From Colletes latitarsis (lineage: Eukaryota; Arthropoda; Insecta; Hymenoptera; Colletidae): 64,000 nucleotides of DNA. The first letter of the stretch is position 1, and every line of letters starts with the position of its first letter. The stretch is taken from assembly GCF_051014445.1 (NCBI RefSeq), contig NW_027488368.1:21240001-21304000 (forward strand). Reading direction: 5' to 3'. A model generated the notes under the pieces. That model had not been told where the DNA came from. It worked only from the letters and a program-made list of their open reading frames with translations, and did not search any database. The translations under genes were made by a program, and so were the position numbers. Of this stretch, positions 45,401 to 57,690 are shown one piece after another.

Positions 45401-48237
45401 AACATACTTGTTGAACAGATCCTGGGTTATTTTCTGGTTTGGATCACATAGTAATGTGGTACCACACTGAAACAGTAGATTAAACCAGGTTTCGATCAAT
45501 ATTTTTGAGGATAACACATGTTAGGTCTAGGTTAGGCCTGGGATTTTCACTCATCGGACTCATACTTTCGCATTCTTCACGTACTTGTTGAACGGATCCT
45601 GGTTTTTTTCTGGTTTGGATCACGTAGTAATGTGGGACCACACTGAAACTGTCAATTAAACCTGGTTTCGGTCAGTATTTTAGAGAATAATTCATGTTAG
45701 GTCTAGGTTAGGTCTGCGATTTGCTCTCATCAGGCACATTCTTTCGCATATTTCTCAAACTTGATGGCTAGATCCTGGGCTTTTTCTGGATTGCATCACG
45801 TAGTATTGTGATACCACACTGAAACTTTCAATTAAACCGGGTCTTGATAAATATTTTAGAGGCTAACGCATGTTAGGTCTGGGTTAGGTCTAGGATGTGC
45901 CCTCATCAGGCTCATTCTTTCGCATATTTCTCATACTTCATGGGTAGATCCTGGGCCTTTCCTGGATTGCATCACGTAGTAAAGTGGTACCACACTGAAA
46001 CATTCAATGAAACCTGGTCTGGTTAAATATTCTAGAGGTTAACGCATCTTAGGTCTGGATTAGGTCTACGATTTGCCCTCATCAGGCTCGCAGTTTAGCG
46101 TTTTTCACATACTTGTTGAACAGATCCTGGGTTTTTCCTGGTTTGGATCACGTAGTAATGTGGGACCACACTGAAACAGTCAATTAAACCTGGTTTCGGT
46201 CAATATTTTAGAGAATAATTCATGTTAGGTCTAGGTTATGTCTGGGATTTGCTCTCATCAGGCACATTCTTTCGCATATTTCTCAATCTTGATGGCTAGA
46301 TCCTGGGCTATTTCTGGATTGCATCACGTAGTAATGTGGTACCACACTGAAACTTTCAATTAAACCAGGTCTTGATAAATATTTTAGAGGCTAACGCATG
46401 TTAGGTCTGGGTAAGGTCTCGGATTTGACCTCATCAGACTCATACTTTCGCAACACTACACATACTCCTTGAACAGATCCTGGGTTATTTTCTGGTTTGG
46501 ATAACATAGTAATGTGGTACCACACTGAAACAGTCGATTAAACCAGGTTTCGATGAATATTTTAGAGGATAACGCATGTTAGGTCTAGGTTAGGCCTGAG
46601 ATTTTCACTCATCAGACTCATACTTTCGCATTCTTCACATTCTTGTTGAACGGATCCTGGGTTTTTTCTCGTTTGGATCACGTAGTAATGTGGGACCACA
46701 CTGAAACAGTCAATTAAACCTGGTTTCGATCAATATATTAGAGAATAATTCACGTTAGGTCTAGGTTAGGTCTGGGATTTGCTCTCATCTGGCTCATTCT
46801 TTCGCATATCTCTCAAACTTGTTGGCTAGATCCTGGGCTTTTTCTGGATTGCATCACGTAGTAATGTAGTACCACACTGAAACAGTCAATGAAACCTGGT
46901 TTCCATCAATATTTTAGAGGACAACGCATGTTAGGTCTAGGTAAGGCCTGAGATTTTCACTGATCAGACTCATACTTTCGCATTCTTCACATACTTGTTG
47001 AACGGATCCTGGGTTTTTTCTGGTTTGGTTCTCGTAGTAATGTGGCACCACACTGAAACATTCAATTAAACCTGGTCTTGATAAATATTTTAGAGGATAA
47101 CGCATGTTAGGTTTGGGTTAGGTCTAGGATTTGCCCTCATCAGGCTCATACTTTCGCGTTTTTCACATACATGTTGAACAGATCCTGGGTTATTTTCTGG
47201 TTTGGATCACATAGTAATGTGGTACCACACTGATACAGTTGATTAAACCAGGTTTCGATCAATATTTTTGAGGATAACGCATGTTAGGTCTAGGTTAGGC
47301 CTGGGATTTTCACTCATCGGACTCATACTTTCGCATTCTTCACATACTTGTTGAACGGATCCTGGTTTTTTTCTGGTTTGGATCACGTAGTAATGTGGGA
47401 CCACACTGAAACAGTCAATTAAACCTGGCTTCGATCAATATTTTAGAGAATAATTCATGTTAGGTCTAGGTTAGGTCTGGGATTTGCTCTCATCTGGCTC
47501 ATTCTTTCGCATATTTCTCATACTTGATGGCTAGATCCTGGGCTTTTTCTGGATTGCATCACGTAGTAATGTAGTACCACACTGAAACAGTCAATGAAAC
47601 CTGGTTTCCATCAATATTTTAGAGGACAACGCATGTTAGGTCTAGATTAGCCCTGGGAATTACACTCATCAGACTCATACTTTCGCATTCTTCACATACT
47701 TGTTGAACTGATCCTGGGTTTTTTCTGATTTGGATCACGCAGTATTGTGGTACCACACTGAAACAGTCAATGAAACCTGGTTTCCATCAATATTTTAGAG
47801 GGCAACGCATGTTAGGATTAGGTTAGGCCTGGGATTTTCACTCATCAGACTCATACTTTCGCATTTTTCACATACTTGTTCAACGGATCCTGGGTTTTTT
47901 CTGGATTGCATCACGTAGTAATGTGGTACCACACTGAAACTTTCAATTAAACCTGGTTTCGATCAATATTTTAGAGGATAACGCAAGTTAGGTCTGGGAT
48001 AGGTCTAGGATTTGCTCTCATCAGGCTCATTCTTTCGCATATTTCTCATACTTGATGGCTAGATCCTGGGCTTTTTCTGGATTGCATCACGTAGTAATGT
48101 AGTACCACACTGAAACAGTCAATGAAACCTGGTTTCCATCAATATTTTAGAGGACAACGCATGTTAGGTCTAGATTAGCCCTGGGAATTACACTGATCAG
48201 ACTCATACTTTCGCATTCTTCACATACTTGTTGAACG

Positions 48238-49153
48238 GATCCTGGGTTTTTTCTGGTTTGGTTCACGTAGTAATGTGGAACCACACTGAAGCAGTCAAGT
48301 AAACCTGGTCTCGATCAATATTTTAGAGAATAATTCATGTTAGGTCTAGGTTAGGTCTGGGATTTGCTCTCATCAGGCTCATTCTTTCGCATATTTCTCA
48401 TACTTCATGGCTAGATCGTGGGCTGTTTCTGGATTGTATCACGTAGTAATGTGGTACCACGCTGAAACAGTCAATTAAACCTGGTTTCGATCAATATTTT
48501 AGAGGATAACGCAAGTTAGGTCTGGGATAGGTCTAGGATTTGCCCTCATCAGGCTCTTACTTTCGCATATTTCTCAAACTTCATGGCTAGATCCTGGGCT
48601 ATTTCTGGATTGGATCACGTAGTAAAGTGGTACCACACTGAAACGTTCAATGAAACCTGGTCTGGATGAATATTTTAGAGGATAACGCATCTTAGGTCTG
48701 GGTTAGGTCTAAGATTTGCCCTCGTCAGGCTCACAGTTTAGCGTTTTTCACATACTTCTAAAACAGATCCTGGGCTTTCTCTGGTTTGGATCACGAAGTA
48801 GTGTGGTACCACACTGAAACAGTCCATTAAACCTGGTTTCGCTCAATATTTTAGAGGATAACGCATGTTAGGTCTAGGTTAGGTCTGGGATTTGCTCTCA
48901 TCAGGCTCATTCTTTCGCATATTTCTCATACTTGATGGCTAGATCCTGGGCTTTTTCTGGATTGCATCACGTAGTAATGTAGTACCACACTGAAAGAGTC
49001 AATGAAACCTGGTTTCCATCAATATTTTAGAGGACAACGCAAGTTAGGTCTAGGTAAGGGCTGAGATTTTCACTGATCAGACTCATACTTTCGCATTCTT
49101 CACATACTTGTTGAACGGATCCTGGGTTTTTTCTGGTTTGGTTCACGTAGTAA
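48238..49153. repeat. Long-range block 1, copy 2 (paired with 17950-18865)
   Basis: This is the downstream partner of the block near 18 kb, with the same ordered markers: GGAACCACACTGAAGCAGTC, CTCGTCAGGCTCACAGTTTA, CACATACTTCTAAA and GGTAAGGGCTGAG. CTTCTAAA is a one-base-deleted tail that I found only at 3513, 18468 and 48756, so its linkage with the other markers is strong evidence of common descent rather than parallel mutation. Confidence 0.85.
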
Positions 49154-50755
49154 TGTGGTACCACACTGAAACATTCAATTAAACCTTTTCTTGATAAATA
49201 TTTTAGAGGATAACGCATGTTAGGTTTGGGTTAGGTCTAGGATTTGCCCTCATCAGGCTCATACTTTCGCATATTTCTCATACTTCATGGCTAGATACTG
49301 GGCTGTTTCTGGATTGTATCAGGTAGTAAAGTAGTACCACACTGAAACATTCAATGAAACCTGGTCTGGATAAATATTTTAGAGGATAACGCATCTTAGG
49401 TCTGGGTTAGGTCTAAGATTTGCCCTCATCAGTCTCACAGTTTAGCGTTTTTCACATACTTCTTGAACAGATCCTGGGCTTTCTCTGGTTTGGATCACGA
49501 AGTAGTGTGGTACCACACTGAAACATTCACTGAAACCTGGTTTCGATCAATATTTTAGAGGATAACGCATGTTAGGTCTATGTTAGGCCTGGGATTTTCA
49601 CTCATCAGACTCATACTTTCGCATTCTTCACATACTTGTTGAACGGATCCTGGGTTTTTTCTGGTTTTGATCACGTAGTAATGAGGTACCACAATGAAAC
49701 ATTCAATTAAACCTGGTCTTGATAAAAATTTTACAGAATAACGCATGTTAGGTCTGGGTTAGGTCTAGGATTTGCCCTCATCAGGCTCATACTTTCGCAT
49801 ATTTCTCATACTTCATGGCTAGATCGTGGGCTATTTCTGGATTGGAACACGTAGTAATGTGGTACCACACTGAAACAGTCAATTAAACCTGGTTTTGATC
49901 AATATTTTAGAGAATAATTCATGTTAGGTCTAGGTTAGGTCAGGGATTTGCTCTCATCAGGCTCATTCTTTCGCATATTTCTCATACTTGATGGCTAGAT
50001 CCTGGGCTTTTTCTGGATTGCATCACGTAGTAATGAAGTACAACACTGAAACAGTCAACTAAACCTGGTTTCGATCAATATTTTAGAGAATAATTCATGT
50101 TAGGTCTAGGTTAGGTCTGGGATTTGCTCTCATCAGGCTCATTCTTTCGCATATTTCTCATTCTTCATGGCTAGATCCTGGGTTTTTTCTGGTTTGGATC
50201 ACGTAGTAATGTGGGGCCACACTGAAACATTCAATGAAACCTGGTCTGGATAAATATTTTAGAGGATAACGCATCTTAGGTCTGGGTTAGGTCTAAGATT
50301 TGCCCTCATCAGGCTCACAGTTTAGCGTTTTTCACATACTTGTTGAACAGATCCTGGGTTTTTTCTGGTTTGGATCACGAAGTAGTGTGGTACCACACTG
50401 AAACAGTCCATTAAACCTGGTTTCGCTCAATATTTTAGAGGATAACGCATGTTAGGTCTAGGTTAGGTCAGGGTTTTGCTCTCATCAGGCTCATTCTTTC
50501 GCATATTTCTCATACTTGATGGCTAGATCCTGGGCTTTTTCTGGATTGCATCACGTAGTAATGAAGTACAACACTGAAACAGTCAATTAAACCTGGTTTC
50601 CGTCAATATTTTAGAGGACAACGCATGTTAGGTCTAGGTTAGGCCTGGGATTTACCCTCATCAGGGTCATACTGTCGCAGTTTTAACATACTTGTTGAAC
50701 GGATCCTGGGTTTTTTCTGGTTTGGTTCACGTAGTAATGTGGTACCACACTGTAA

Positions 50756-51980
50756 CATTCAATTAAACCTGGTCTTGATAAATATTTTAGAGGATAACGC
50801 ATGTTAGGTTTGGGTTAGGTCTAGGATTTGCCCTCATCAGGCTCATACTTTCGCATATTTCTCATACTTCATGGCTAGATCCTGGGCTGTTTCTGGATTG
50901 TATCACGTAGTAATGTGGTACCACGCTGAAACAGTCGATTAAACCTGGTTTCGATCAATATTTTAGAGGAAAACGCAAGTTAAGTCTCGGATAGGTCTGG
51001 GATTTCACCTCATCAGACTCATACTTTCGCATTCTTCACATACTTGTTGAACGGATCCTGGGTTTTTTCTGGTTTGGATCACGTAGTAATGTGGGACCAC
51101 ACTGAAACAGTCAATTAAACCTGGTTTCGATCAATATTTTAGAGAATAATTCATGTTAGGTCTAGGTTAGGTCTGGGATTTGCTCTCATCAGGCTCATTC
51201 TTTCGCATATTTCTCATACTTGATGGCTAGATCCGGGGCATTTTCTAGATTGCATCACGTAGTAATGAAGTACAACACTGAGACAGTCAATGAAACCTGG
51301 TTTCCATCAATATCTGAGAGGACAACGCAAGTTAGGTCTGGGATATGTCTGGGATTTGCCCTCATCAGGCTCATACTTTCGCGTTTTTCACATACTTGTT
51401 GAACAGATCCTGGGTTTTTTCTGGTTTGGATCACGTAGTAGTGTGGTACCACGCTGAAACAGTCCATTAAACCTGGTTTGGATCAATATTTTAGAGGATA
51501 ACGCATGTTAGGTCTAGGTTAGGCCTGGGATTTTCACTCATCAGACTCATACTTTCGCATTCTTCACATACTTGTTGAACGGATCCTGGGTTATTTCTGG
51601 TTTGGATCACGTAGTAATGTGGGACCACACTGAAACAGTCAATTAAACCTGGTTTCGATCAATATTTTAGAGAATAATTCATGTTAGGTCTATGTTAGGT
51701 CTGGGATTTGCTCTCATCAGGCTCATTCTTTCGCATATTTCTCATACATGTTGAACAGATCCTGGGATTTTCGGGTTTGGATCACGTAGTAATGAAGTAC
51801 AACACTGAAACAGTCCATTAAACCTGGTTTCCATCAATATCTTCGAGGACAACGCAAGTTAGGTCTGGGATAGGTCTGGGATTTGCCCTCATCAGGCTCA
51901 TACATTCGCATATTTCTTCATGGCTAGATCCTGGGCTATTTCTGGATTGGATCACGTAGTAATGTGGCACCACACTGAAA
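50756..51980. repeat. Seven-monomer unit with 7-bp deletion (1225 bp), copy 1
   Basis: Bases 50756-51711 recur at 51981-52936 at a constant offset of 1225 bp, i.e. seven monomers (1232) minus 7. The 7-bp deficit is a deletion at about 51916, where TATTTCTTCATGGCTAG replaces TATTTCTCATACTTCATGG. Shared rare changes include GAGGAAAACGCAAG, GTCTCGGATAGG, GGGATTTCACC, GATCCGGGGC, CACTGAGACAGTC and ATATCTGAGAGG. Confidence 0.9.
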
Positions 51981-52030
51981 CATTCAATTAAACCTGGTCT
52001 TGATAAATATTTTAGAGGATAACGCATGTT
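51765..52030. repeat. Monomer pair with CGGGTTTGG and 7-bp deletion (paired with 55279-55543)
   Basis: TTTTCGGGTTTGGATCACG at 51769 and the shortened tail TATTTCTTCATGGCTAG at 51911 both recur at 55283 and 55425 with an offset of 3514 bp. Sharing of two rare events in the same order shows that the pair was copied together. It is followed by monomers of different type at the two sites (GTAATGTGGCACC here, GTAAAGTGGTATC there), so the copied tract is short or was later overwritten. Confidence 0.82.
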
Positions 52031-52936
52031 AGGTTTGGGTTAGGTCTAGGATTTGCCCTCATCAGGCTCATACTTTCGCATATTTCACATACTTCATGGC
52101 TAGATCCTGGGCTGTTTCTGGATTGTATCACTTAGTAATGTGGTACCACGCTGAAACAGTCGATTAAACCTGGTTTCGATCAATATTTTAGAGGAAAACG
52201 CAAGTTAAGTCTCGGATAGGTCTGGGATTTCACCTCATCAGACTCATACTTTCGCATTCTTCACATACTTGTTGAACGGATCCTGGGTTTTTTCTGGTTT
52301 GGATCACGTAGTAATGTGGGACCACACTGAAACAGTCAATTAAACCTGGTTTCGATCAATATTTTAGAGAATAATTCATGTTAGGTCTAGGTTAGGTCTG
52401 GGATTTGCTCTCATCAGGCTCATTCTTTCGCATATTTCTCATACTTGATGGCTAGATCCGGGGCTTTTTCTAGATTGCATCACGTAGTAATGAAGTACAA
52501 CACTGAGACAGTCAATGAAACCTGGTTTCCATCAATATCTGAGAGGACAACGCAAGTTAGGTCTGGGATATGTCTGGGATTTGCCCTCATCAGGCTCATA
52601 CTTTCGCGTTTTTCACATACTTGTTGAACAGATCCTGGGTTTTTTCTGGTTTGGATCACGTAGTAGTGTGGTACCACGCTGAAACAGTCCATTAAACCTG
52701 GTTTGGATCAATATTTTAGAGGATAACGCATGTTAGGTCTAGGTTAGGCCTGGGATTTTCACTCATCAGACTCATACTTTCGCATTCTTCACATACTTGT
52801 TGAACGGATCCTGGGTTATTTCTGGTTTGGATCACGTAGTAATGTGGGACCACACTGAAACAGTCAATTAAACCTGGTTTCGATCAATATTTTAGAGAAT
52901 AATTCATGTTAGGTCTATGTTAGGTCTGGGATTTGC
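51981..52936. repeat. Seven-monomer unit, copy 2 (incomplete)
   Basis: This is a near-identical second copy of 50756-51711. Differences are few, for example GATCCGGGGCTTTTTC here and GATCCGGGGCATTTTC in copy 1, and CACTTAGTAATG here and CACGTAGTAATG in copy 1. After 52936 it does not continue into the deletion-bearing monomers. Instead it repeats the unit's own start with TATTTCACATACTTC and CACTTAGTAATT (53011, 880 bp after 52131). Confidence 0.9.
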
Positions 52937-53224
52937 CCTCATCAGGCTCATACTTTCGCATATTTCACATACTTCATGGCTAGATCCTGGGCTGTTTCTG
53001 GATTGTATCACTTAGTAATTTGGTAGCACGCTGAAACAGTCGATTAAACCTGGTTTCGATCAATATTTTAGAAGATAACACAAGTTAAGTCTGGGATAGG
53101 TCTGGGATTTGACCTCATCAGACTCATACTTTCGCGTTTTTCACATACTTGTTGACAGAACCTGGGTTATTTTCTGGTTTGGATCACATAGTAATGTGGT
53201 ACCACACTGAAACAGTCGATTAAA

Positions 53225-53870
53225 CCAGGTTTCGATCAATATTTTTGAGGATAACGCATGTTAGGTCTAGGTTAGGCCTGGGAATTTCGCTCATCGGACT
53301 CATACTTTCGCATTCTTCACATACTTGTTGAACGGATCCTGGTTTTTTTCTGGTTTGGATCACGTAGTAATGTGGGACCACACTGAAACAGTCAATTTAA
53401 CCTGGCTTCGATCAATATTTTAGAGAATAATTCATGTTAGGTCTAGGTTAGGTCTGGGATTTGCTCTCATCAGGCTCATTCTTTCGCATATTTCTCATAC
53501 TTGATGGCTAGATCCTGGGCTTTTTCTAGATTGCATCACGTAGTAATGAAGTACAACACTGAAACAGTCAATGAAACCTGGTTTCCATCAATATCTTAGA
53601 GGACAACGCAAGTTAGGTCTGGGATATGTCTGGGATTTGCCCTCATCAGGCTCATACTTTCGCGTTTTTCACATACTTGTTGAACAGATCCTGGGTGTTT
53701 TCTGGTTTGGAACACGTAGTAGTGTGGTACCACACTGAAACAGTCGATTAAACCAGGTTTCGATCAATATTTTTGAGGATAACGCATGTTAGGTCTAGGT
53801 TAGGCCTGGGAATTTCGCTCATCGGACTCATACTTTCGCATTCTTCACATACTTGTTGAACGGATCCTAG
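53225..53870. repeat. Local duplication with 528-bp (three-monomer) offset
   Basis: GGAATTTCGCTCATCGGACT occurs at 53281 and 53809, exactly 528 bp apart, each preceded by TTTTTGAGGATAACGC and ATTAAACCAGGTTTCGATC. The two intervening monomers are of the ATTGCATCAC and CGCGTTTTTC types. The monomer at 53150 is shortened (CTTGTTGACAGAACC). Confidence 0.8.
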
Positions 53871-54495
53871 GTTATTTCTGGTTTGGATCACGTAGTAATG
53901 TGGGACCACACTGAAACAGTAAATTAAGCCTGGTTTCGATCAATATTTTAGAGAATAATTCATGTTAGGTCTATGTTAGGTCTGGGATTTGCTCTCATCA
54001 GGCTCATTCTTTCGCATATTTCTAATACTTGATGGCTAGATCCTGGGTTTTTTCTGGTTTGGATCACGTAGTAATGTGGTACCACACTGAAACAGTCGAA
54101 TAAACCTGGCTTCGATCAATATTTTAGAGGATAACGCATGTAAGGTCTAGGTTAGGTCTGGGATTTGCTGTCATCAGGCTCATTCTTTCGCATATTTCTG
54201 ATACTTGATGGCTAGATCCTGGGTTTTTTCTGGTTTGGATCACGTAGTAATGTGGTACCACACTGAAACAGTCGATTAAACCTGGTTTCGATCAATATTT
54301 TAGAGGATAACGCAAGTTAAGTCTGGGAATGGTCTGGGATTTGACCTCATCAGACTCATACTTTCGCATTCTTCACATACTTGTTGAACGGATCCTGGGT
54401 TTTTTCTGGTTTGGATCACGTAGTAATGTGGGACCACACTGAAACAGTCAATTAAACCTGGTTTCGATCAATATTTTAGAGAATAATTCATGTTA
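53870..54495. repeat. Third copy of the AGTAAATTAAGCC segment
   Basis: This segment matches 25876-26501 at a constant offset of 27994 bp. Shared rare markers are AGTAAATTAAGCC (53918), GTCGAATAAACCTGGC (54096), CATGTAAGGTCTAGG and GGGAATGGTCTGGGATTTG. It keeps GAGGATAACG where the other two copies have GATGATAACG, so GATGATAACG probably arose in an ancestor of the 20.8 and 25.9 kb copies after the split from this one. Confidence 0.83.
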
Positions 54496-57059
54496 GGTCT
54501 AGGTTAGGCCTGGGATTTGCTCTCATCAGGCTCATTCTTTCGCATATTTCTCATACTTGATGGCTAGCTCCTGGGCTTTTTCTGGATTGCATCACGTAGT
54601 AATGAAGTACAACACTGAAACAGTCAATTAAACCTGGTTTCCATCAATATCTTAGAGGACAACGCAAGTTAGGTCTGGGATATGTCTGGGATTTGCCCTC
54701 ATCAGGCTCATACTTTCGCGTTTTTCACACACTTGTTGAACAGATCCTGGGTTTTTTCTGGTTTGGATCACGTAGTAGTGTGGTACCACGCTGAAACAGT
54801 CCATTAAACCTGGTTTGGATCAATATTTTAGAGGATAACGCGTGTTAGGTCTAGGTTAGGTCTGGGATTTTCACTCATCAGACTCATACTATCGCATTCT
54901 TCACATACTTGTTGAACGGATCCTGGGTTTTTTCTGGTTTGGATCACGTAGTAATGTGGTACCACACTGAAACAGTCGATTAAACCTGGTTTCGATCAAT
55001 ATTTTAGAGGATAACGCATGTTAGGTCTAGGTTAGGCCTGGGATTTTCACCCATCAGACTCATACTTTCGCATTCTTCACATACTTGTTGAACGGATCCT
55101 GGGTTTTTTCTGGTTTGGATCACGTAGTAATGTGGGACCACACTGAAACTGTCAAGTAAACCTGTTTCCAATCAATATTTTAGAGAATAATTCATGTTAG
55201 GTCTAGGATAGGTCTGGGATTTGCTCTCATCAGGCTCATTCTTTCGCATATTTCTCATACATGTTGAACAGATCCTGGGTTTTCTCGGGTTTGGATCATG
55301 TAGTAATGAAGTACAACACTGAAACAGTCAATTAAACCTGATTTCCATCAATATCTTAGAGGACAACGCAAGTTAGGTCTGGGATAGGTCTGGGATTTGC
55401 CCTCATCAGGCTCATACTTTCGCCTATTTCTTCATGGCTAGATCCTGGGCTATTTCTGGATTGGATCACGTAGTAAAGTGGTATCACACTGAAACATTCA
55501 ATGAAACCTGGTCTGGATAAATATTTTAGAGGATAACGCATCTTAGGTCTGGGTTAGGAATAAGATTTGCTCTCATCAGGCTCACAGTTTAGCTTTTTTC
55601 ACATACTTGTTGAACAGATCCTGGGTTTTTTCTGGTTTGGACCACGAAATAGTGTGGTACCACACTGAAACAGTCCATTAAACCTGGTTTCGCTCAAAAT
55701 TTTAGTGGATAACGCATGTTAGGTCTAGGTTAGGTCTGGAATTTTCTCTCATCAGACTCATACTTTCGCATTCTTCACATCCTTGTTGAACGGATCCTGG
55801 GTTATATCTGGTTTTGATCACGTAGTAATGAGGTACCACAATGAAACATTCAATTAAACCTGGTCTTGATAAAAATTTTACAGAATAACGCATGTTAGGT
55901 CTGGGTTAGGTCTAGGATTTGCCCTCATCAGGCTCATACTTTCGCATATTTCTCATACTTCATGGCTAGAGCCTGGGCTATTTCTGGATTGGATCACGTA
56001 GTAATGTGGTACCACACTGAAACAGTCAATTAAACCTGGTTTTGACCAATATTTTAGAGAATAATTCATATTAGGTCTAGGTTAGGTCAGGGATTTGCTC
56101 TCATCAGGCTCATTCTTTCGCATATTTCTCATACTTGATGGCTAGATCCTGGGCTTTTTCTGGATTGCATCACGTAGTAATGAAGTACAACACCGAAACT
56201 GTCAATTAAACCTGGTTTCGATCAATATTTTAGAGAATAATTCATGTTAGGTCTAGGTTAGGTGTGGGATTTGCTCTCATCAGGCTCATTCTTTCGCATA
56301 TTTCTCATACTTGATGGCTGGATCCTGGGCTTTTTCTGGATTGCATCACGTAGTAATGAAGTACAACACTGAAACAGTCAATTAAACCTGGTTTCCATCA
56401 ATATTTTAGAGGACAACGCATGTTAGGTCTAGGTTAGGCCTGGGATTTGCCCTCATCAGGGTCATACTGTCGCTGTTTTAACATACTTGTTGAACGGATC
56501 CTGGGTTTTTTCTGGTTTTGGTTCACGTAGTAATGTGGTACCACACTGAAACATTCAATTAAACCTGGTCTTGATAAATATTTTAGAGGATGACGCATGT
56601 TAAGTTTGGGTTAGGTCTAGGATTTGCCCTCATCAGGCTCTTACTTTCGCATATTTCTCATACTGCATGGCTAGATCCTGGGCTATTTCTGGATTGGATC
56701 ACGTAGTAAAGTGGTACCACACAGAAACATTCAATGAAACCTGGCCTGGATAAATATTTTAGAGGATAACGCATCTTAGGTCTGGGTTAGGTCTAAGATT
56801 TGCCCTCATCAGGCTCACAGTTTAGCGTTTTTCACATACTTCTTGAACAGATCCTGGGCTTTCTCTGGTTTGGATCACGACGTAGTGTGGTACCACACTG
56901 AAACAGTCCATTAAACCTGGTTTCGCTCAATATTTTAGAGAATAATTCATGTTAGGTCTAGGTTAGGTCTGGGATTTGCTCTCATCAGGCTCATTCTTTC
57001 GCATATTTCTCATACTTGATGGCTAGATCCTGGGTTTTTTCTGGTTTTGATCACGTAGT

Positions 57060-57690
57060 AATCTGGGACCACTCTGAAACAGTCGACTAAACCTGGTTTC
57101 GATCAATATTTTAGAGGATAGCGCATGTTAGGTCTAGGTTAGGCCTGGGATTTTCCCTCATCAGACTCATACTTTCGCATTCTTCACATACTTGTTGAAC
57201 GGATCCTGGGTTTTTTCTGGTTTGGATCACGTAGTATTGTGGGACCACACTGAAGCAGTCAAGTAAACCTGGTTTCGATCAATATTTTAGAGAATAATTC
57301 ATGTTAGGTCTAGGTTAGGTCTGGGATTTGCTCTCATCAGGCTCATTCTTTCGCATATTTCTCATACTTGATGGCTAGATCCTGGGCTTTTTCTGGATTG
57401 CATCACGTAGTAATGAAGTACTACACTGAAACAGTCAATTAAACCTGGTTTCCATCAATATTTTAGAGGGCAACGCATGTTAGGTCTAGGTTAGGCCTGG
57501 GATTTACCCTCATCAGGGTCATACTGTCGCAGTTTTAACATACTTGTTGAACGGATCCTGGGTTTTTTCTGGTTTGGTTCACGTAGTAATGTGGTACCAC
57601 ACTGAAACATTCAATGAAACCTGGTCTGGATATATATTTTAGAGGATAACGCATCTTAGGTCTGGGTTAGGTCTAGGATTTGCCCTCATC
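57060..57690. repeat. Long-range block paired with 28540-29345
   Basis: ATCTGGGACCACTCTG at 57061 matches 28541 (28520 bp), and the rare GAGGGCAACGCATG near 57467 matches 29121 (28346 bp). The change is one monomer less in this copy plus 2 bp. TGGATATATATTTTAG, the TCGCAGTTTTAAC tail and AAGCAGTCAAGTAAACC are also shared. Bases 57720-57880 continue with TTGCTCCCATCGGACTC, a marker otherwise seen only at 22476 and 28104. Confidence 0.83.

Larger units (their letters stand above)
35280..46910. repeat. Array zone C (TCTCGTTTGG / AATATATTAGAG-rich)
   Basis: This zone is marked by TCTCGTTTGGATCACG, CACATTCTTGTTGAACGG, ATTAAACCAGGTTTCGATC, GGGTTATTTTCTGG (one base longer than usual) and AATATATTAGAG. 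The repeated one-base insertion helps explain why monomer phase, slightly negative at ~29 kb, has become clearly positive by ~51 kb. Between about 44.6 and 46.4 kb zone B-like monomers intrude. No genes or unique DNA are seen. Confidence 0.6.

Noticed and set aside
51220..51467. Plus-strand 60-codon frame duplicated exactly at 52445-52627, with opposing minus-strand frames
   Set aside because: The identity of the two frames is explained by the 1225-bp tandem duplication of the satellite. It is not evidence of selection on a protein.
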